From positions 682,001 to 746,000 of the forward strand of contig NZ_JACCFK010000002.1 in assembly GCF_013410405.1 (NCBI RefSeq): 64,000 nucleotides of DNA, in the 5' to 3' direction. Positions 46,501 through 58,663 of this stretch are shown here, in pieces; within the stretch, counting starts at the first letter, position 1, and the number at the start of each line of letters is the position of its first letter. Under the pieces are notes generated by a model. The model worked only from the letters and a program-made list of their open reading frames with translations, was not told the origin of the DNA and ran no database searches. Both the position numbers and the translations under genes were made by a program. The DNA comes from Amycolatopsis endophytica. GTDB taxonomy: Bacteria; Actinomycetota; Actinomycetes; Mycobacteriales; Pseudonocardiaceae.

Positions 46501-49500
46501 CGAGCGCGGACTGGACGTAGAACCCCTGCGCCAGCGGCGACAGCGGGAGGATCGCCTCCAGCCCGGCGGTCTGCTCGCGGGCCCAGCGGGCCTCGATCAA
46601 GTCGCGTTCGCCCGCATCCGGCCCGAGATCGATGTCCGCAAGGGACCCGCCAGAGACGGGCCGGGCCACGCTTGCCAGCCCGCCGATCGTCGGATGCTCG
46701 AACACCGCGCGCGGCTCGAACTCCCAGCCCGCCGCGCGCGCCCGCGCGAGCAGCTGGATCGAGGCGATCGAGTCGCCCCCGGCGGCGAAGAAGTTGTCCG
46801 CCGTGCCGACCCGGTCCACGCCGAGGAGTTCGGCGGTCAGCCCGCACAGGACGCGTTCGGCCTCGGTGACCGGTTCGACGTGCTCGCTCACGGCGAACTC
46901 GGGGGCAGGCAGCGCACGCAGGTCGAGTTTGTTGTTGGGGGTCAACGGGAACTCATCGAGCACCACCACGGCCGCGGGCACCATGTAGTCCGGCAGCGAC
47001 GCCGCCGCCGTGGCACGAAGTTCAGCGGTGTCCACCGCCGCATCGGCGGTCAGGTAGGCGACCAGGCGGTCGTCGACCACGGACACCACGCACTGGCGGA
47101 CACCGGGCTGCGCGGCGAAGGCGTGCTCGACCTCGCCCAGTTCGATCCGCAGACCGCGGATCTTGACCTGGTTGTCGGCGCGGCCGTGGTAGAGCAGTTC
47201 GCCCTCCGGCGTCCACGAGCACACGTCACCGCTGCGGTAGAGCCGGTCGCCGGGCGCGCCGAACGGATCGGCGACGAACCGTTCGGCGGTCAGGGCCGGG
47301 CGGCCGAGGTAGCCGTAGGCGATGCCGTCGCCGCCGAGGTACAGCTCACCGCGCACGCCGACGCCGACCGGGCGCAGGAACTCGTCGAGCACATAGCAGG
47401 TCTTGTTGACGTCCGGCTTGCCGATCGGGATGACCGTGCCCGCGCGGGCCGGATCGGTGTCCCACATGGTCGAGTTGACCGTGGCCTCGGTCGGGCCGTA
47501 GGCGTTGACCATCCGGTGCACGCTGGCCCATTCGGCGACCAGCTTCGCCGACATGGCCTCGGTGCCGACGGTCAGCGTGCAGCCCGCGGGCAGGCAGCCG
47601 GGACCGGGCAGCGAGTTCACCACCGACGGCGGGATGACCGCGTGGGTCAGCCCGGCGGCGCGCGCGAACTCCGCGAACGCCTCACCGGCGCGCGCGTGCT
47701 CGGGTGCGATCACGAGCGTGCCGCCGGAGAACAGCGTGTGCGACAGCTCGGCGAAGGTGACGTCGAACCCGGGCGTGGCGAACTGGCTGCACACGCACCC
47801 GTCCAGCGGGCCGGTGCTGCGCTCGAAGGTCGCCACGAGCGCGGCCAGTCCCGAGTTCGGCACGACCACGCCCTTGGGCAGACCGGTCGAGCCGGAGGTG
47901 AAGATCGCGTACGCCGGGTCGAGCACGGTCGTCGTGGCCTCGCTCGGCAGCGGCTCGTCGCTCAGCGCGGCGAGGCGCCGGTCGTCCGGATGGACCACCG
48001 TCGCGTCGCCGGTGTCGATCTTCGCGGCCACCTCGGGGGTGGTCACGACGAGGCGCGCCTCCGCGGTCTCCAGGATGTGCGCGATCCGGGCCGGCGGGTA
48101 GTTCGGGTCGACCGGCACGTACACCGCGCCGAGCGCTCCGGCGGCGAGCATGCTGATCCACACGTGCGGGGTGCGCGGCAGCAGCACGACGACGTGGTCG
48201 CCGCGCCCGGCGCCGCGCTCGGCGAAGAGCCGCGCCAGTTTCCGGGCCCGGGAGGCGGTTTCGGCGTAGCTGTATTCGACGTCGTCACCGATCAGGGCCG
48301 GGCGGTCGGGGACGCGTTCGGCGTGGCGGTGGAACAGCTGCCACAGCGTCCGCCGTTCCAGGTCCTGCGCGGTGTCGTTGAAGCGGTGCACAACCAGTTC
48401 GCGCTCGGGGTCGTCGGTCACCGGCGCCTGGCTCAGCCGCCGCGCGGGGTCGGCGAGCAGGTGTTCCAGCAGGCGCACCAGCTTGTCGAGCAGGCCGTTC
48501 GCGGTGGAGCGGTCGAACAACGCGGTCGCATACGACAGGGACAGCGTCCAGGCCGTGTCCCAGCCGGAGTCCCATTCGGTGAGGTCGAAGGCCAGGTCGT
48601 ACTTGGCGACCGCGTAGCCGGGCCGGAGGCGTTGCGCGGCCAGTCCGGCGAAGTCCGGCGTCCGGCGCGAGCGCCGGTTGTGCGCCACCGACACCTGGAA
48701 CAGCGGGTGCCGGGACAGCGACCGTTCCGGGTTGAGCAGCTCCACGACCCGCTCGAACGGCAGGTCCTGGTGCGCGAACGCCTCGGCGTCGGCCTGCCGG
48801 ACGCGGTCCAGCAGTTCGGTGAAGGCCGGGTCACCGCTGACGTCGGTGCGCAGCACGACGGTGTTGACGAACAGGCCGACCAGATCTTCGGTGCCCGCCG
48901 GGCGGCCGGACACCGGCACGCCGAGCGGGATGTCGGTGCCCGCGCCGAGCGTGCGGAGCAGCACTGCGACCGCGGCCTGCAGCACCATGAACGGGGTGGC
49001 CCCCTGCCGGGCCGCGACCTGCCCGATCCGCTCGGTCAACGCCGCGGGCAGCGTGGTTTCGGCCAGCGCTCCGGCGTAGTCGGCCCGCGCCGGGCGGGGC
49101 CGGTCGGCGGGCAGCACGGTCTCTTCCGGCAGCCCGTCCAGCGTGGCGGTCCAGAACTTTTCCGCGTCCCCAGTGGACTGCTCGCGCTGCCAGACGGCGT
49201 AGTCGGCGTAGGTGACCGGCAGCGGCTCGAACCGCGGCGCCGATCCGGTGGTGCGGGCGCGATAGGCCGCGGCGAGGTCGGTCAGCAGCGGGGTCACCGA
49301 CAGCTCGTCGGCCGCGTGGTGGTGGACCAGCAGCAGCACGACGGGATCGCCGCCGTCGCGGCCGACGATGATCCGCCACGGCTGCTCGGTGTCCAGCACG
49401 AACGGGTGGTGCAGGTCGGCTTCGGTGAGCGGGCCCTCGCGGACCTCGACGACGGGAACAGCCGGGACGAGGTGCTGCCGCGCGACGCCGTCGGTCTCCA

Positions 49501-52500
49501 CCAGCAGGGTGCGCAGCGGCTCGTGCCGCTCGGCCACGTCGGTGCACGCGGCCCGGAACGCGTCGAGGTCGAGTGCGCCGCCGAAGCGGAGCAGGAACGG
49601 GATGTTGTAGTTCGAGGCCGGGCCGTCCAGCCGGTAGAGGAACCAGAGTCGTTGCTGCGCGGGGGAAAGCGGGGCGGGTCCGTCGTGATCGCGTCGCATC
49701 GGTCCGGATGCCCCGGCCGATCCGCCGGAGAGCCGGGCCGCGAGCCCGGCGACCGTGGGCGCGGTGAACACGTCGGTGACGGTCGCGGAATCGGAGATCG
49801 TCGCCCGGATCCGCGCCAGCAACCGGGTGGCGAGCAGGGAATGCCCGCCCAGTGCGAAGAAACTGTCGTGCACGCCGACCTCGTCCACCCCGAGGACGTC
49901 GGCGAACAGCTCCGCCAGTGTGCGCTCCTCGGGCGTGCGCGGCGCGGTCCGCTCCGGTGCCGCCGCGGCGGCCGGTTCGGGCAGGCGGGCCCGGTCGACC
50001 TTGCCGCTGGGCGAGAGCGGCAGGTCCGTCATCGGCACGAACACCGACGGGACCAGGTAGTCCGGCAGGACCTCCGACGCGTGCCGCCGCAGCTCGGCCT
50101 CGTCGGCCTCGCCCACGACGTAGGCGACGAGCTGCTCGCCCCGCGCGACGACGACCGACGTCGTCACCGCGGAGTGTTCGCCGAGCACGGCCTCCACCTC
50201 GCCCGGTTCGATCCGGAACCCGCGCACCTTCACCTGGAGGTCGGCGCGGCCCAGCACCTCCAGCTCACCGTCGGCACGCCAGCGCGCCAGGTCGCCGGTG
50301 CGGTACCGGCGCCGCCCGTCCGGCGCGGCGACGAACCGCGACGCGGTCAGCCCCGGCCGGTTCCAGTAACCGAAGGCCAGCCCGTCCCCGCCCAGGTACA
50401 GCTCACCCATGACGCCGGGCGGCACCGGCGCGAGGTCGGCGTCCAGGACGTGCACGGTGGTGTTCGCGATCGGCGCGCCGATCACCGGGCGCCGCGCCAG
50501 CTTTTCGTCGAGCACGGCGGCCGTGGACCAGATGGTGGTCTCGGTCGGTCCGTACAGGTTGGACACCGACCGCGCGCCCTCCACCAGCCGCGTGGCCAGC
50601 GACGGCGGCAGCGCCTCGCCTCCGACGAGGACACGCAGGCCGGACAGATCGGGGTAGCCCTCCACGATGGACCGCCAGAGCGAGGGCGTGGCCTGCATGA
50701 CCGTGGCGCCGGTCGCGGTCAGCACCCGGCCGAGCTCCCGCGGGTCGTGCACCAGCTCCGGTGACCCGATCACCACGGCCGCCCCGCTGATCAGCGGCAG
50801 GTACAGCTCCAGCGCGGCGATGTCGAACCCGACGGTGGTGACCGCGACGAGCCGGTCGTCCGTACCGAGCGTGAACCGCGCGGCCATGTCCTGCAGGAAG
50901 TTCGCCAGCGCGCGGTGCCCGACGAGCACCCCCTTGGGCCGCCCGGTCGAGCCGGAGGTGAAGATCAGGTACGCCGGATCGGCCGGGCGCGGGCCGTCGG
51001 TCACCGGCTCGGCGGCGTCCGGCACGTCCGTCAGGTCCGCCTCGGTGAGGACGAACAGGGGCCGGGCGTCGGCGTAGAAGGCCGCGATCCGGGCCTCCGG
51101 CAACGACGGGTCGACCGGCAGGTAGGCGGCGCCGGTGGCGAGGGTCGCGAGCAGCCCGGCCACCAGGTTCGCGCCACGCGGCAGGGCCACCGCGACGACC
51201 TCGCCGCGCCGCGCGCCCCGCGAGCGCAGGAACGCGGCGAGGCGGAGCACGTCGTCGGCGAGCTGCCGGTAGGTCCGCTGCTCACCGCCGGGCACGATCA
51301 CGGCGGTCGCGTCCGGGGTGGCCTCGGCCTGGGCCAGGAACAGCTCGACGAGGGTGCGGTCGCCGTACGGGCGCGCGGTGTCGTTGACGGTCTCCAGCAG
51401 GTGCCGGGTCTCCGCGGCGGTGAGCAGCGCGACCTCGTGCAGACGGCGGCTGGGCGCCTCGGCGAGCGTGTGCAGCATCGCCCGGTACCGCTCGGCGAGG
51501 CCGCGGACGGTGTCGGGCTCGAACAGATCGGTGCGGAATTCGAGGAACCCGGCGAGCCCGTCACCGCGCTCGGTCAGGTTCACGGTGAGGTCGAACTTCG
51601 CCGTGCCCGTGGACACCAGGCGTTGCCCCAGCGGGTGCGGACCGAGGTGGTCGGCGCCGCTGAGCGGGGCGTGGTAGGCGAACAGCACCTGGAACAGCGG
51701 GTGCGTGGCCAGTGACCGTTCCGGGTTGAGGTGCTCGACCAGCAGCTGGAAAGGCACGTCCTGGTGGTCGAAGGCGGACAGATCGGCCTCGCGCACGCGC
51801 CCGATCAGCTCGCGGAACGTCGGGTCGCCGCCGGTGTCGGTGCGCAGCACGACCGAGTTGACGAAGAACCCGGCGAGGTCGTCGAGCGCGGAGTCGGTGC
51901 GCCCGGCCACCGGCGTGCCCAGCACGATGTCGGTGCCCGCGCCCATGCGCGTCAGCAGCGCGGCGAAGCCCGCGTGCAGCACCATGAACAGCGAGGCACC
52001 GGCGTCGTCGGCCAGCGCGCGCAACCGGCCCGTCAGATCCGCGTCGAGCGTGAACTCGACGGTGGCACCGGCGGCCGAGGCGACCGCGGGGCGCGGCCGG
52101 TCCGTGGGCAGGCGCAGCTCCGCCGCGTCCGCCAGTGTCCCGGTCCAGAAGTCCAGTTGCCGCTTCGCGAGATCGCTGAGGCTGCCCGGGCGGCCGATGA
52201 GCTTGCGCTGCCAGCGGGCGAAGTCGCCGTAGCCGACGGGCAGCGGCGCGAACTCCGGCTCCGCTCCACGCAGCCGCGCCGCGTACGCGGTGGCGAGGTC
52301 GTCGGCCAGCGGCCGCAGCGACCACTCGTCGCCCGCGATGTGGTGCACCACCAGCAGCAGCGCCGATTCGGTGCCGGTCTCGGCCAGGCACGCCCACAGC
52401 GGCGGCTCGGTGGTCAGGTCGAACGGGTGCCGGGCGGCCTCGGCGACCGCCTCGTCGAGGTCCACGACCACGCGGTGCACCAGTTCGACCGCGTCCGCGG

Positions 52501-55500
52501 GCACCAGGCGCGCGACCGGCTCGTCCGGAACCGAGGCGTCCACCACCGAGCGCAGCACCTCGTGCCGGGTCACCAGGTCCTGCAGCGCGGCGCGCAGCAC
52601 GGCGACGTCCGGTCGGCCGTCGATGCGCAGTTCGAGGGGGATGTTGTAGGCCGGTCCGGCCTCGTCCAGCTGGTGCAGGAACCACAGCTGTCGCTGGCCG
52701 TAGGACAGCGGGGTCTCGCCCGGCGTCCGCTCCAGCACCGGCCGTCCACTGTGCACGGCCAGCCGCGTCGCGGCCTGTGCCGGGGTGGGCGCGTCGAACA
52801 GGTCCCGCACCGCGAGCTCGGCCCCGAGCCGTTCCCGCACGAGCACCGACAGGCGCACCGCGAGCAGCGAATGCCCGCCGAGAGTGAAGAAGTCGTCATC
52901 CACCCCGGCCTCGACGCCGAGCAGCTCCGTGAACAGCCCACAGAGCGCCTGTTCTTCGGCGTTGGCGGGCGGGCGCGAGGACATCGAGCCGGAGGCGGAG
53001 ACCTCGGGCAGCCGGTTGCGGTCCACCTTGCCGTTGGGGGTCAACGGGAACTCGTCGACGGCGACGACCAGCGACGGGACCATGTAGGCGGGCAGCACCT
53101 CGGCCGCGGTGTCGGCCACCCCGGTGGTGTCGTCGGCGGCCACGTAGGCGACCAGGCGGGTGTCCCCGGCGCCGAACTCACGGGCCACCACCACGGCCTG
53201 GCGGACGCGGTCGTCGCGTTCCAGTGCCGCCTCGATCTCGCCCAGCTCGATGCGGAACCCGCGGATCTTGACCTGGTGGTCGGTGCGGCCGAGCACGGTG
53301 AGCACGCCGTCGTCCCAGCGCGCCAGGTCCCCGGTGCGGTACATGCGGCCGGGCCCGAACGGGTCCGCGACGAACCGGGACGCGGTCAGCGCCGGCCGGG
53401 CGTGGTAGCCCTGCGCGACACCGGTTCCGGCGAGGTACAGCTCCCCCACCGCACCGTCGGGCACCGGGCGCAGCGCGCCGTCCAGCACATAGGCGCGGGT
53501 GTTGTCGATCGGTGTGCCCACCGGCGGCAGACCGGGTCCGGTCAGGTCCGTCGACGCCGACCAGATGGTGGTCTCGGTCGGCCCGTACACATTGGACACC
53601 GAGCAGCCGCGGTCGCGCAGCGCGCCGACCAGTTCCTCCGGCACGGCCTCGCCGCCGACGAGAGCCCGCAGGCCGTCCAGCCGGGCGCCGGTTTCGATGA
53701 GCCCGCGCCACAGCGACGGCGTGGCCTGCATGACCGTGACCCGCCGGTCCTCGATCTCGCGGGCGAGCAGGAACGGATCGCGGACGGTGTCGGCGTCGGC
53801 CAGCACGATCGTCGCGCCGGTGATCAGCGGCAGGTAGAACTCCAGCGCGAAGATGTCGAACCCGACGGTGGTGACCGCGAGCAGGACGTCGTCGCCGGTG
53901 AGCGGGAACCGGGACGCCATCGCGTGCAGGAAGTTCACCAGCGCCCGGCGCGGGATCACCACGCCCTTGGGACGGCCGGTCGAACCGGAGGTGTAGATCG
54001 TGTAGACCGGGGCGAGCGGTGAAGCGGTGTGCAGCGGTACCGGCGCCTCCTCGCCCCACGGGACGTCGATCTCGAAGCGCGGCACGGCGTCCACCTCGGG
54101 CAGAGTGCCCGAAGTGGTCACCAGCAGCGCGGGCGCGGCGTCGGCGAGCATGAACTCCACGCGGTCACGCGGATAGCCGGGATCGACCGGCAGGTAGGCC
54201 GCGCCCAGCTTCTGGATCGCCAGCAGCGCCGAAACCACCACGGCGGTGCGCGGCAGGGCGACCGCGACGAGGTCACCCGGCCGGACCCCGCGGGCCGCCA
54301 GCGCTCCGGCCAGCCGGTCGGACTCCTCGTCCAGTTCGCGGTAGGTCAGGGTGCGCGACGCGGTGATCACGGCGGGCCGGTCCGGATCGTCGGCGGCGCG
54401 GGCGGCGAACAGCACGGGCACGGTTTCCCGCTCGTCGAACTCCCGCGCGGTGTCGTTGCGGCCGTCCACGATCTCGCGGCGTTCGGCGTCACCGAGCAGG
54501 TCCAGCCGCGACAGCGCGGTCTCCGGGGAAACCGCCCACCGCGCGAGCAGGCCCAGGAAACGCTCGCGGTGCCCGGACAACGCGTCCTCGCTGTACAGCG
54601 CGGGGTTCGCGTCGAACGTCAGGCCGATCCGGTCGGTGTCGCCGACGGTCACGGTCACCGACAGGTCGTCGACCGGGCCCGGCGACAGCGGCACGCTGCG
54701 GCCGGGGCAGCCGCCGAAGTCCTCGGCCGTGTCGAAGGGCTTGACGTTGACCCAGGGGCCGAGCAGCCGCCGGCGCCCGCCGAGCAGCCTCAGATCGCGC
54801 CGCAGTTCCTCGGACCGGTACTTCTCGTGCTTGCGGACCTCCCGCACGCGCGCCGAGACCTGGCCGATCAGGTCACCGGCGCTCGCTCCCGGCGCGACCG
54901 ACAGCCGCAGCGGCACCACGTTCACCGTCGTGCTCGGGATCCGCCGCGCCACCGAGCCGAACCGGCCCATGAACGGCATGCCCAGCACCACGTCCGGCGC
55001 GCCGGTCGCCAGGTGCACGTACAGCGCGAACGCCGCCGTGACGACCTCGCCGACGGTCACGCCGGTGTCCCGCGCCAGCTCCGTCAGCCGCGCCGAGACC
55101 TCCGCGCCCGCGTCACTCTCCTGCCGCCGGAAGCCCGCCGACGGCAGCGCGGTCCCCGGCGCCAGCGCCGCCGGTTCGATGCCGTCGGCGAACTCCTCGG
55201 CCCAGAACTCGCGGTCGGCCTTCTGCCGCTCCGAGCCCTGGTACTCCTGGTCCTCCGCCACGAGGTCGGCCAGCGGCCGGAACCTCGCGGGCGGAGGCGT
55301 CTCCTGCCGGACCGCGGCCGAGTAGCGCTGGGCCACCCGGCGCACGATCAGGCTGAACCCGTAGGCGTCGGCGAGGATGTGGTGGATCCGCTGGTACCAC
55401 AGCACCCGCTGCTCGCCCACCACGAAGACCACTTCACGCACCAGCCGCGCGCCGGCGAGATCGCCGGGCGTGGTCAGGTCCGCCGCCATCGCCTCCCGCG

Positions 55501-55780
55501 CCGCCGCCACCGGGTCGGGCTCCGCGCGCAGGTCGGCAATCTCCACGCGGTCCCGTTCCGCATTCGGCGGCAGGATCTCCTGCTCGCCCTCGGCGGTCAG
55601 CCGCACCCGCAGCACGTCGACGTCCGCGATGGTCGCGGTGATCGCCGCCGCGAACGCCGCGACGTCGAGGTCGCCCTCGATGTCCAGGTAACGCGCGGTG
55701 TGGTAGGCCGGGCTGCCCGGATCGACCTGCTGGGCGGCCCAGATCGCCTGCTGGGCAAGGGTGAGCGGAAGCTGCGACAA
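40598..55780 (-). CDS. five-module siderophore NRPS (C-A-T)x5, no thioesterase
   Basis: 5,060 residues from a TTG start (GGAG five bases upstream). Modules: C1 (2-445, starter-type, HHILADAYG from His133), A1, T1 Ser971; C2 (HHIAGDE, His1146), A2, T2 Ser1981; C3 (HHHAADE, His2153), A3, T3 Ser3004; C4 (HHVLMDG, His3203), A4, T4 Ser4028; C5 (HHLILDG, His4199), A5, T5 Ser5026. The chain ends 34 residues after Ser5026: no TE, E or reductase domain. Pocket codes I read by aligning to GrsA: A1 DILQLGVIWK and A2 DILQLGLIWK (both glycine type), A3 DVAVLVAVNK (no match known), A4 VDTTISFGDK (beta-alanine type VDxVISxADK), A5 DAQEGGLVDK (uncertain). The starter C domain should accept DHB from the separate ArCP. 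No MbtH gene is seen in the window. Confidence 0.95.
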   Translation of the reverse strand: MSQLPLTLAQQAIWAAQQVDPGSPAYHTARYLDIEGDLDVAAFAAAITATIADVDVLRVRLTAEGEQEILPPNAERDRVEIADLRAEPDPVAAAREAMAADLTTPGDLAGARLVREVVFVVGEQRVLWYQRIHHILADAYGFSLIVRRVAQRYSAAVRQETPPPARFRPLADLVAEDQEYQGSERQKADREFWAEEFADGIEPAALAPGTALPSAGFRRQESDAGAEVSARLTELARDTGVTVGEVVTAAFALYVHLATGAPDVVLGMPFMGRFGSVARRIPSTTVNVVPLRLSVAPGASAGDLIGQVSARVREVRKHEKYRSEELRRDLRLLGGRRRLLGPWVNVKPFDTAEDFGGCPGRSVPLSPGPVDDLSVTVTVGDTDRIGLTFDANPALYSEDALSGHRERFLGLLARWAVSPETALSRLDLLGDAERREIVDGRNDTAREFDERETVPVLFAARAADDPDRPAVITASRTLTYRELDEESDRLAGALAARGVRPGDLVAVALPRTAVVVSALLAIQKLGAAYLPVDPGYPRDRVEFMLADAAPALLVTTSGTLPEVDAVPRFEIDVPWGEEAPVPLHTASPLAPVYTIYTSGSTGRPKGVVIPRRALVNFLHAMASRFPLTGDDVLLAVTTVGFDIFALEFYLPLITGATIVLADADTVRDPFLLAREIEDRRVTVMQATPSLWRGLIETGARLDGLRALVGGEAVPEELVGALRDRGCSVSNVYGPTETTIWSASTDLTGPGLPPVGTPIDNTRAYVLDGALRPVPDGAVGELYLAGTGVAQGYHARPALTASRFVADPFGPGRMYRTGDLARWDDGVLTVLGRTDHQVKIRGFRIELGEIEAALERDDRVRQAVVVAREFGAGDTRLVAYVAADDTTGVADTAAEVLPAYMVPSLVVAVDEFPLTPNGKVDRNRLPEVSASGSMSSRPPANAEEQALCGLFTELLGVEAGVDDDFFTLGGHSLLAVRLSVLVRERLGAELAVRDLFDAPTPAQAATRLAVHSGRPVLERTPGETPLSYGQRQLWFLHQLDEAGPAYNIPLELRIDGRPDVAVLRAALQDLVTRHEVLRSVVDASVPDEPVARLVPADAVELVHRVVVDLDEAVAEAARHPFDLTTEPPLWACLAETGTESALLLVVHHIAGDEWSLRPLADDLATAYAARLRGAEPEFAPLPVGYGDFARWQRKLIGRPGSLSDLAKRQLDFWTGTLADAAELRLPTDRPRPAVASAAGATVEFTLDADLTGRLRALADDAGASLFMVLHAGFAALLTRMGAGTDIVLGTPVAGRTDSALDDLAGFFVNSVVLRTDTGGDPTFRELIGRVREADLSAFDHQDVPFQLLVEHLNPERSLATHPLFQVLFAYHAPLSGADHLGPHPLGQRLVSTGTAKFDLTVNLTERGDGLAGFLEFRTDLFEPDTVRGLAERYRAMLHTLAEAPSRRLHEVALLTAAETRHLLETVNDTARPYGDRTLVELFLAQAEATPDATAVIVPGGEQRTYRQLADDVLRLAAFLRSRGARRGEVVAVALPRGANLVAGLLATLATGAAYLPVDPSLPEARIAAFYADARPLFVLTEADLTDVPDAAEPVTDGPRPADPAYLIFTSGSTGRPKGVLVGHRALANFLQDMAARFTLGTDDRLVAVTTVGFDIAALELYLPLISGAAVVIGSPELVHDPRELGRVLTATGATVMQATPSLWRSIVEGYPDLSGLRVLVGGEALPPSLATRLVEGARSVSNLYGPTETTIWSTAAVLDEKLARRPVIGAPIANTTVHVLDADLAPVPPGVMGELYLGGDGLAFGYWNRPGLTASRFVAAPDGRRRYRTGDLARWRADGELEVLGRADLQVKVRGFRIEPGEVEAVLGEHSAVTTSVVVARGEQLVAYVVGEADEAELRRHASEVLPDYLVPSVFVPMTDLPLSPSGKVDRARLPEPAAAAAPERTAPRTPEERTLAELFADVLGVDEVGVHDSFFALGGHSLLATRLLARIRATISDSATVTDVFTAPTVAGLAARLSGGSAGASGPMRRDHDGPAPLSPAQQRLWFLYRLDGPASNYNIPFLLRFGGALDLDAFRAACTDVAERHEPLRTLLVETDGVARQHLVPAVPVVEVREGPLTEADLHHPFVLDTEQPWRIIVGRDGGDPVVLLLVHHHAADELSVTPLLTDLAAAYRARTTGSAPRFEPLPVTYADYAVWQREQSTGDAEKFWTATLDGLPEETVLPADRPRPARADYAGALAETTLPAALTERIGQVAARQGATPFMVLQAAVAVLLRTLGAGTDIPLGVPVSGRPAGTEDLVGLFVNTVVLRTDVSGDPAFTELLDRVRQADAEAFAHQDLPFERVVELLNPERSLSRHPLFQVSVAHNRRSRRTPDFAGLAAQRLRPGYAVAKYDLAFDLTEWDSGWDTAWTLSLSYATALFDRSTANGLLDKLVRLLEHLLADPARRLSQAPVTDDPERELVVHRFNDTAQDLERRTLWQLFHRHAERVPDRPALIGDDVEYSYAETASRARKLARLFAERGAGRGDHVVVLLPRTPHVWISMLAAGALGAVYVPVDPNYPPARIAHILETAEARLVVTTPEVAAKIDTGDATVVHPDDRRLAALSDEPLPSEATTTVLDPAYAIFTSGSTGLPKGVVVPNSGLAALVATFERSTGPLDGCVCSQFATPGFDVTFAELSHTLFSGGTLVIAPEHARAGEAFAEFARAAGLTHAVIPPSVVNSLPGPGCLPAGCTLTVGTEAMSAKLVAEWASVHRMVNAYGPTEATVNSTMWDTDPARAGTVIPIGKPDVNKTCYVLDEFLRPVGVGVRGELYLGGDGIAYGYLGRPALTAERFVADPFGAPGDRLYRSGDVCSWTPEGELLYHGRADNQVKIRGLRIELGEVEHAFAAQPGVRQCVVSVVDDRLVAYLTADAAVDTAELRATAAASLPDYMVPAAVVVLDEFPLTPNNKLDLRALPAPEFAVSEHVEPVTEAERVLCGLTAELLGVDRVGTADNFFAAGGDSIASIQLLARARAAGWEFEPRAVFEHPTIGGLASVARPVSGGSLADIDLGPDAGERDLIEARWAREQTAGLEAILPLSPLAQGFYVQSALGADFYTVTLSLELTGGLDAALLRRSVDAVFARYPNLRAAIYSDGLREPVQVIADHVDIPWHEVDAASEAEFARRLAELTAEPFDLSRPPLVRIILGRLGPRDYRFVLHSHHVLMDGWSSPLLIGEVLTAYADGGSTAALPPAADYRDYLAWLARQDAGDARAAWRDALAGVTEPTLIGAPRPAAESTPRTTAHLLDPDLTARLRDLARAERVTLNTLVQAAWAIVLGRLTGRDDVLFGMTVAGRPAELPDVERMVGLFINAVPVRARLRPGEAVREFLRRHQGEQAGLVAHQHVSLGEIQRAADLPELFDTVVVFESYPIDSGRLSEIQRRAGLTIGEVEPTDSSHYPAMLLIDPIDDRLRLRLSYRPDLLSGELAARVPGMLAGLLGEFADDPDRRMGRFDPLPSSGEASHGTEIAVDGSVADRFAAQAARTPDAVALVTDEGEWTYAGLLTAADRVAADLRARGAGPETVVGLAVPRTAHLVIGLLGVLRGGAAYLPLDPGHPRARLAAMLGAARPGWILTTPEVRLPDTDAEIVDLEQVPLRPVRPVTVRPDQPVSVLFTSGSSGTPKAVVGTQGGLANRLAWQQRVQPLAPGDTVIAKSSISFVDASTELLSALLAGARVVLAGDDAVRDHRALARLIARHQVRRVTLVPSLLSALLDEAGSLTSVREWICSGEPLADALAERFAKTLPGARLANFYGSSEASGDSLACLTAEPGSGVGTPIDNTACHLLDAALRPVPDGVPGEVYLSGAGLARGYLGSPELTATRFVAAPDGQRLYRTGDLGVRRNGGIALLGRADDQVKIRGVRIELGEVEAALASHPGVSAAAAAVHDGGLVGYLVSGADPAEVREHVAGLLPGAMVPNVLVPLDALPLTGTGKIDRRALPAPEGPVVGEGDEPRGESERAIASIVCGVLGLDAVGRRDDFFGLGGDSIAAMRVVSAAREAGLDLDVRTVFDHPTVAGLAERAAMAEPAAVVTGEAPTLTPLQRGLFFLSTFDGDGPDVYTMQLVLRVSGDLDVPRLRDAAADLLRARPNLRAGFTSAGAFVGEETAAEFEVVDATEEDLPRMEREQRERRFALDRPPLLRFLLARIAPGEHRLVVTNHHLILDGWSLPLLARELFARYAGTWAEPAGPSYQDFLNLLGGKDAGAGVRAYTRALEGITEPTYLAPAGAEATVSDSEDVVLDVDRSLVTAVGALARKLGVTVNTVLQYAWGTVLGRLTGRSDVVFGTTVSGRPAELPGAGSVPGLFINTVPVRVRSGGAGSAAEGIRRLWAQQSALVEYEHTGLADLQAVTGPLFDTLLVVENFPVEADLVKAEARGCGLEVDRVGGRSVTHYPLTVAVYPQEEFRIVLEFRPDVFARDEVERMAARLDTVLRSLTADPDRPAASVEALPTAERELLESWSHGAAADVSGPSTLDGLFRAQVERDPDAVALVGRRSWTFGELDSTANRLARALLARGVQPGSVVALEFPRVPEFVVALLAVHRLGAAYLPIDPAYPAERIRFMLDDARPAVVLSTLDGIGGLPDGPVTDAERGAPLRGEDAAYLIYTSGSTGTPKGVVVEQRNIVNLFHSHRRELYEPTVERAGGRRLRVAHAWSFSFDASWQPLLWMYHGHAVHLFDEELQRDPAAMARRLADDAIDFIEVAPSVFAEIAATGIELPLLTLGVGGEAIPDAAWQRLRDRAAVNLYGPTEGTVDATFAWAADSERPVIGRPVRGAVARVLDHELRPVPPGVAGELYLSGAGIARGYHGRPSLTASRFVAAPGGRMYRTGDIVRWTPSGALEYLGRADDQVKIRGFRIEPGEVEAAVMAAPGVRAAAVVPSERGGVKRLVAYVVFGAAPDPAGLRAHLAGVLPAHAVPSLVVPLDALPYTVNNKLDVAALPEPDFAALTSGRPPATDAERRWCALVAEVLDLPAVSPDDDFFDLGGDSMLAMRLVAAAREAGLELTPRQLFEARTVAALTAQ

Positions 55781-55802
55781 GGGATCTCCGTGGTTCGTTC
55801 TG

Positions 55803-56219
55803 CTACGCCGTGGACCGGCCGCTGATCAGCTCCGGATCGCCGGGCACGGGCTCGGCGGGGTCGGTGCCGACCTTGATCTGGCGGTTGTCACCGTCCACGT
55901 GCACCACCGACGGCTTGTGCCGCGCGACCTCGCTCTCCTCGAACACCGCGTAGCTCATGACGATGACGAGGTCGCCCGGGTGCACCAGGTGGGCGGCCGC
56001 GCCGTTGACGCCGATGACGCCGCTGCCCGCGGGCCCGGTGATCGCGTAGGTCTCCAGCCGCGCGCCGTTGGTGATGTCGACGACCTGGACCTGCTCGCCC
56101 TCCACGATGTTCGCCGAGGCCATCAGGTCCGCGTCGATCGTCAGCGACCCCACGTAGTGCAGGTCGGCCTGCGTGACCGTGGCGCGGTGGATCTTGCCGT
56201 TCATCAGAATGCGCTGCAT
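55803..56219 (-). CDS. panD: aspartate 1-decarboxylase
   Basis: 138 residues. The proenzyme signature [21 protein letters not shown] is intact, with self-cleavage expected between Gly24 and Ser25 to give the pyruvoyl cofactor. [20 protein letters not shown] [16 protein letters not shown] follows. It makes beta-alanine from aspartate. Sitting 22 bp before an NRPS whose fourth adenylation domain has a beta-alanine pocket, it most likely feeds the siderophore rather than pantothenate synthesis. ATG with GAGGAGG, which overlaps the halogenase stop. Confidence 0.93.
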   Translation of the reverse strand: MQRILMNGKIHRATVTQADLHYVGSLTIDADLMASANIVEGEQVQVVDITNGARLETYAITGPAGSGVIGVNGAAAHLVHPGDLVIVMSYAVFEESEVARHKPSVVHVDGDNRQIKVGTDPAEPVPGDPELISGRSTA

Positions 56220-56229
56220 GCCACCCTCC

Positions 56230-57750
56230 TCACGGCGCCGCGGTCAGATCGGTCGCGGGCTCCTGCCAGTGCAGACCGTCCGGAGTGGACACGAGGCCGC
56301 CCTCGCGCACCGGGTTCACCGCGTTCTCGCCGTAGGCACCGCGGGCCTGCACCTCGTTCATGCCGTCCATCACGTCGCGCACGACCTTGGTGCCGAACAG
56401 GGCGAACATCCGCTCGCCGCTCTCGGTCTGCATGGTGCCGGTGCGCTCGACCGCGTCCTCCAGCGCCGTGCTCGACCCGCGGAAGCGCCGCACCACGGAC
56501 TCGGCGTCGGTCAGCGCCTCCTCGTCGGAGGCGACACCGCCGACCAGCGTCACGAACGCCTCGATGTCGGTCGCGGAGAAGTTCGTGACCTTGCGGGCCT
56601 TCCAGAAGTAGGAGTCCTCATTGGCCTGCATATCGTAGAACGAGGACAGGAACTCGTAGAACACCCCGAACTCGTGGCGGTAGCGCGCCTCGAACTCGGC
56701 CATCGCCCGGTCCTCGGCGATCGTGCCGGCCAGCACGCTGTTGATCGAGCGCGCGGCGAGCAGACCCGAGTAGGTGGCCAGGTGCACGCCGGTGGAGAAC
56801 ACCGGGTCGATGAAGCACGCCGCGTCCCCGGCGAGCACGATGCCCGGCGCGGAGAACGAGTCGTTGGTGTAGGAGTAGTCCTTGCGCGTCCGGATCTCGC
56901 CGTAGGTGCCCTCGGTGACCCGCTTGGCCCCGGCGAGCATGTCGCGCACGATGTCGCAGCGGTCGATGAAGCCCATCAGGGACTTCTCGCGCTCCTCCTG
57001 CGTGCCGCGCACCTTGTCGGCCTGGTCGCGGTGCACGACCGCGCCGACGCTGGTGAGGTTGTCCGACAGCGGGATGTACCAGATCCAGCCCTCGTCGAAG
57101 GCGGCGCACAGGATGTTGCCCGAGTCGGGTGCGGGCAGGCGGCCGCCGCCCTCGAAGTAGCCGAACAGCGCCAGGTTCTTGAAGAAGTCGGAGTAGATCC
57201 GTTTGCCCTGGGCGTACTTCGACAGCCGGGTGCTGTTGCCCGAGGAGTCCACGACGAAGCGGGCCTCGATGGTGCGCGACTGCCCGCTCTCATCGGTGTA
57301 GGTGACGCCGGTGACCCGGCCGCCGGTCTGCACGGCGTCGGTGACAGCGCAGCCCTCGCGGACGTCGACGCCGAGCTTCTGCGCGTTGCGCAACAGGATC
57401 TCGTCGAACTTCATGCGCTCCACCTGGAACGCGGTCGAGTTCGCCGCGGACAGCTTGGGCGACAACGCGAACAGGAAGTTCCACGGCTGCGGGTTGACAC
57501 CCCAGCGGAAGCTGCCGCCACGCTTGACGGTGAACCCGGCCTTCTCGATCTCCTCGGTGACGCCGAGCATACGGCAGACGCCGTGGATCGTCGCGGGCAG
57601 CAGCGACTCGCCGATCTGGTAGCGCGGGAAGTGCTCCTTCTCCAGCAACACCACCCGGTGCCCCGCCATCGCGATCAGGGACGCCGTGGTCGACCCCGCG
57701 GGACCGCCACCCACGACCACCACATCGGCGCGGTCATCAACGTTCGACAT
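56230..57750 (-). CDS. flavin-dependent halogenase (carrier-bound phenol type)
   Basis: 506 residues. FAD-binding GGGPAG (14-19), [16 protein letters not shown], the lysine of GFTVKRGG (Lys76), and the halogenase motif WxWxIP as WIWYIP at 222-227. The mid-region [20 protein letters not shown] and overall length fit the CmlS/CndH/SgcC3 branch, whose members chlorinate aromatic substrates, often tethered to a carrier protein. It lies between the ArCP and panD genes, so DHB bound to ArCP is the natural substrate. No dedicated flavin reductase is adjacent. ATG 57750 with GAGGAGAG. Confidence 0.88.
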   Translation of the reverse strand: MSNVDDRADVVVVGGGPAGSTTASLIAMAGHRVVLLEKEHFPRYQIGESLLPATIHGVCRMLGVTEEIEKAGFTVKRGGSFRWGVNPQPWNFLFALSPKLSAANSTAFQVERMKFDEILLRNAQKLGVDVREGCAVTDAVQTGGRVTGVTYTDESGQSRTIEARFVVDSSGNSTRLSKYAQGKRIYSDFFKNLALFGYFEGGGRLPAPDSGNILCAAFDEGWIWYIPLSDNLTSVGAVVHRDQADKVRGTQEEREKSLMGFIDRCDIVRDMLAGAKRVTEGTYGEIRTRKDYSYTNDSFSAPGIVLAGDAACFIDPVFSTGVHLATYSGLLAARSINSVLAGTIAEDRAMAEFEARYRHEFGVFYEFLSSFYDMQANEDSYFWKARKVTNFSATDIEAFVTLVGGVASDEEALTDAESVVRRFRGSSTALEDAVERTGTMQTESGERMFALFGTKVVRDVMDGMNEVQARGAYGENAVNPVREGGLVSTPDGLHWQEPATDLTAAP

Positions 57751-57768
57751 GTGCGTTCTCTCCTCGCG

Positions 57769-58005
57769 TCATCCGGCGCCCAGCAGCCGGTACCAGCCGG
57801 TGATGGTGGGGTCCTCGGCGAGCCGGACCAGGTCGACGTCCGCACCGGCCGCCCGCCACTTCGCGACCAGGTGCATCACCCTGATCGAGTCCATGCCGAC
57901 GTCGATCAGGTCCTCGTCGTCGGTGACCTCCTCGCCATCGAGTTCGAGCACCTCCACGACGTCGGCGCGGATCTCTTCCAGCGTCAGCGCGCCGCTTGCG
58001 CCCAC
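57769..58005 (-). CDS. stand-alone aryl carrier protein
   Basis: 78 residues. The phosphopantetheine attachment serine is Ser40 in DVGMDSIRVM, the form seen in DHB aryl carriers. The GTG start has AGGAGG five to six bases upstream, and its first 22 bases overlap the end of the isochorismatase gene. In EntB/DhbB proteins this domain is fused to isochorismatase; here it is a separate small gene. It should be loaded with DHB by the adjacent AMP ligase. Confidence 0.9.
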   Translation of the reverse strand: MGASGALTLEEIRADVVEVLELDGEEVTDDEDLIDVGMDSIRVMHLVAKWRAAGADVDLVRLAEDPTITGWYRLLGAG

Positions 58006-58658
58006 TGCTGCCTCCTGTTCGGTTCGGACAACTTCGCCACGAGGGCGTCGGTAGTGGTCACCACGGCGCAGCGCGAGGCCGCGTACCGCACCGCGAGCCG
58101 GTGGTCGTCGGCCGAGAAGTCCGCGACCGCGTCGGCGACGAAGAAGGGCTGCACGTCCTGCATGAACGCCTCGGCGGCGGTGAGCAGGCACCCCAGATGC
58201 GCGTAGACGCCGGTCACCACGAGCTGGTCGCGTCCCCAGCCGCGCATCCGGTCCCGCAGGTCGGTGCGCTGGAACGCGCTGTAGCGCCACTTGGTCAGCA
58301 GCACGTCGTCGGCGCCGGGGGTGAGTTCGGTGATGATGTTCTCCTGCTCCGGCACCGCGCGCAGGCCAGGGCCCCACAGGTCGGTCAGCAGCCTGCGGTC
58401 ATCCGGTGCCTGGTCCCCGGGCTGGGCGGAGAACACCACCGGAATGCCCAGTGCGCGCGCCTCCGCGCACAGCCGCGCGATGTTGGGCACCACGGTCGCC
58501 AGCGGTTCCGCGTCGCGTTCGTAGGCGGCGATGAAGTACCGCTGCATGTCGTGCACGAGCAGCACGGCGCGCTCCGGATCGGCCGTCCAGGCGGCTTTGC
58601 TCTCCGGCAGCTCGTCGCCGCCGGGCACCGCGTACGGCGCGATCGTGGGTAGTGACAC
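57984..58658 (-). CDS. isochorismatase (EntB/DhbB type, without carrier domain)
   Basis: 224 residues with LLVHDMQRYF (Asp37), LLTKWRYSAF and VTGVYAHLGCLLTA, the conserved core that hydrolyses isochorismate to 2,3-dihydro-2,3-DHB and pyruvate. The C-terminal carrier domain of bifunctional EntB is missing and supplied by the next gene. GTG start, five bases after the ligase stop. Confidence 0.93.
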   Translation of the reverse strand: MSLPTIAPYAVPGGDELPESKAAWTADPERAVLLVHDMQRYFIAAYERDAEPLATVVPNIARLCAEARALGIPVVFSAQPGDQAPDDRRLLTDLWGPGLRAVPEQENIITELTPGADDVLLTKWRYSAFQRTDLRDRMRGWGRDQLVVTGVYAHLGCLLTAAEAFMQDVQPFFVADAVADFSADDHRLAVRYAASRCAVVTTTDALVAKLSEPNRRQQWAQAAR

Positions 58659-58663
58659 CGGTT

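Noticed and set aside
45700..47000. Epimerisation domain after T3, suggested by its GGDSI carrier motif
   Set aside because: The following domain has HHVLMDGWS and leads straight into A4, with a normal C-domain length; actinobacterial C domains after GGDS carriers often look like this, so no E domain is claimed.
42641..50764. A 2,707-codon open frame on the plus strand opposite the NRPS
   Set aside because: It is the mirror of GC-rich coding sequence (few stops arise antisense to G/C third positions); its Arg/Gln/His-rich translation has no domain, while the minus strand encodes clear NRPS motifs throughout.
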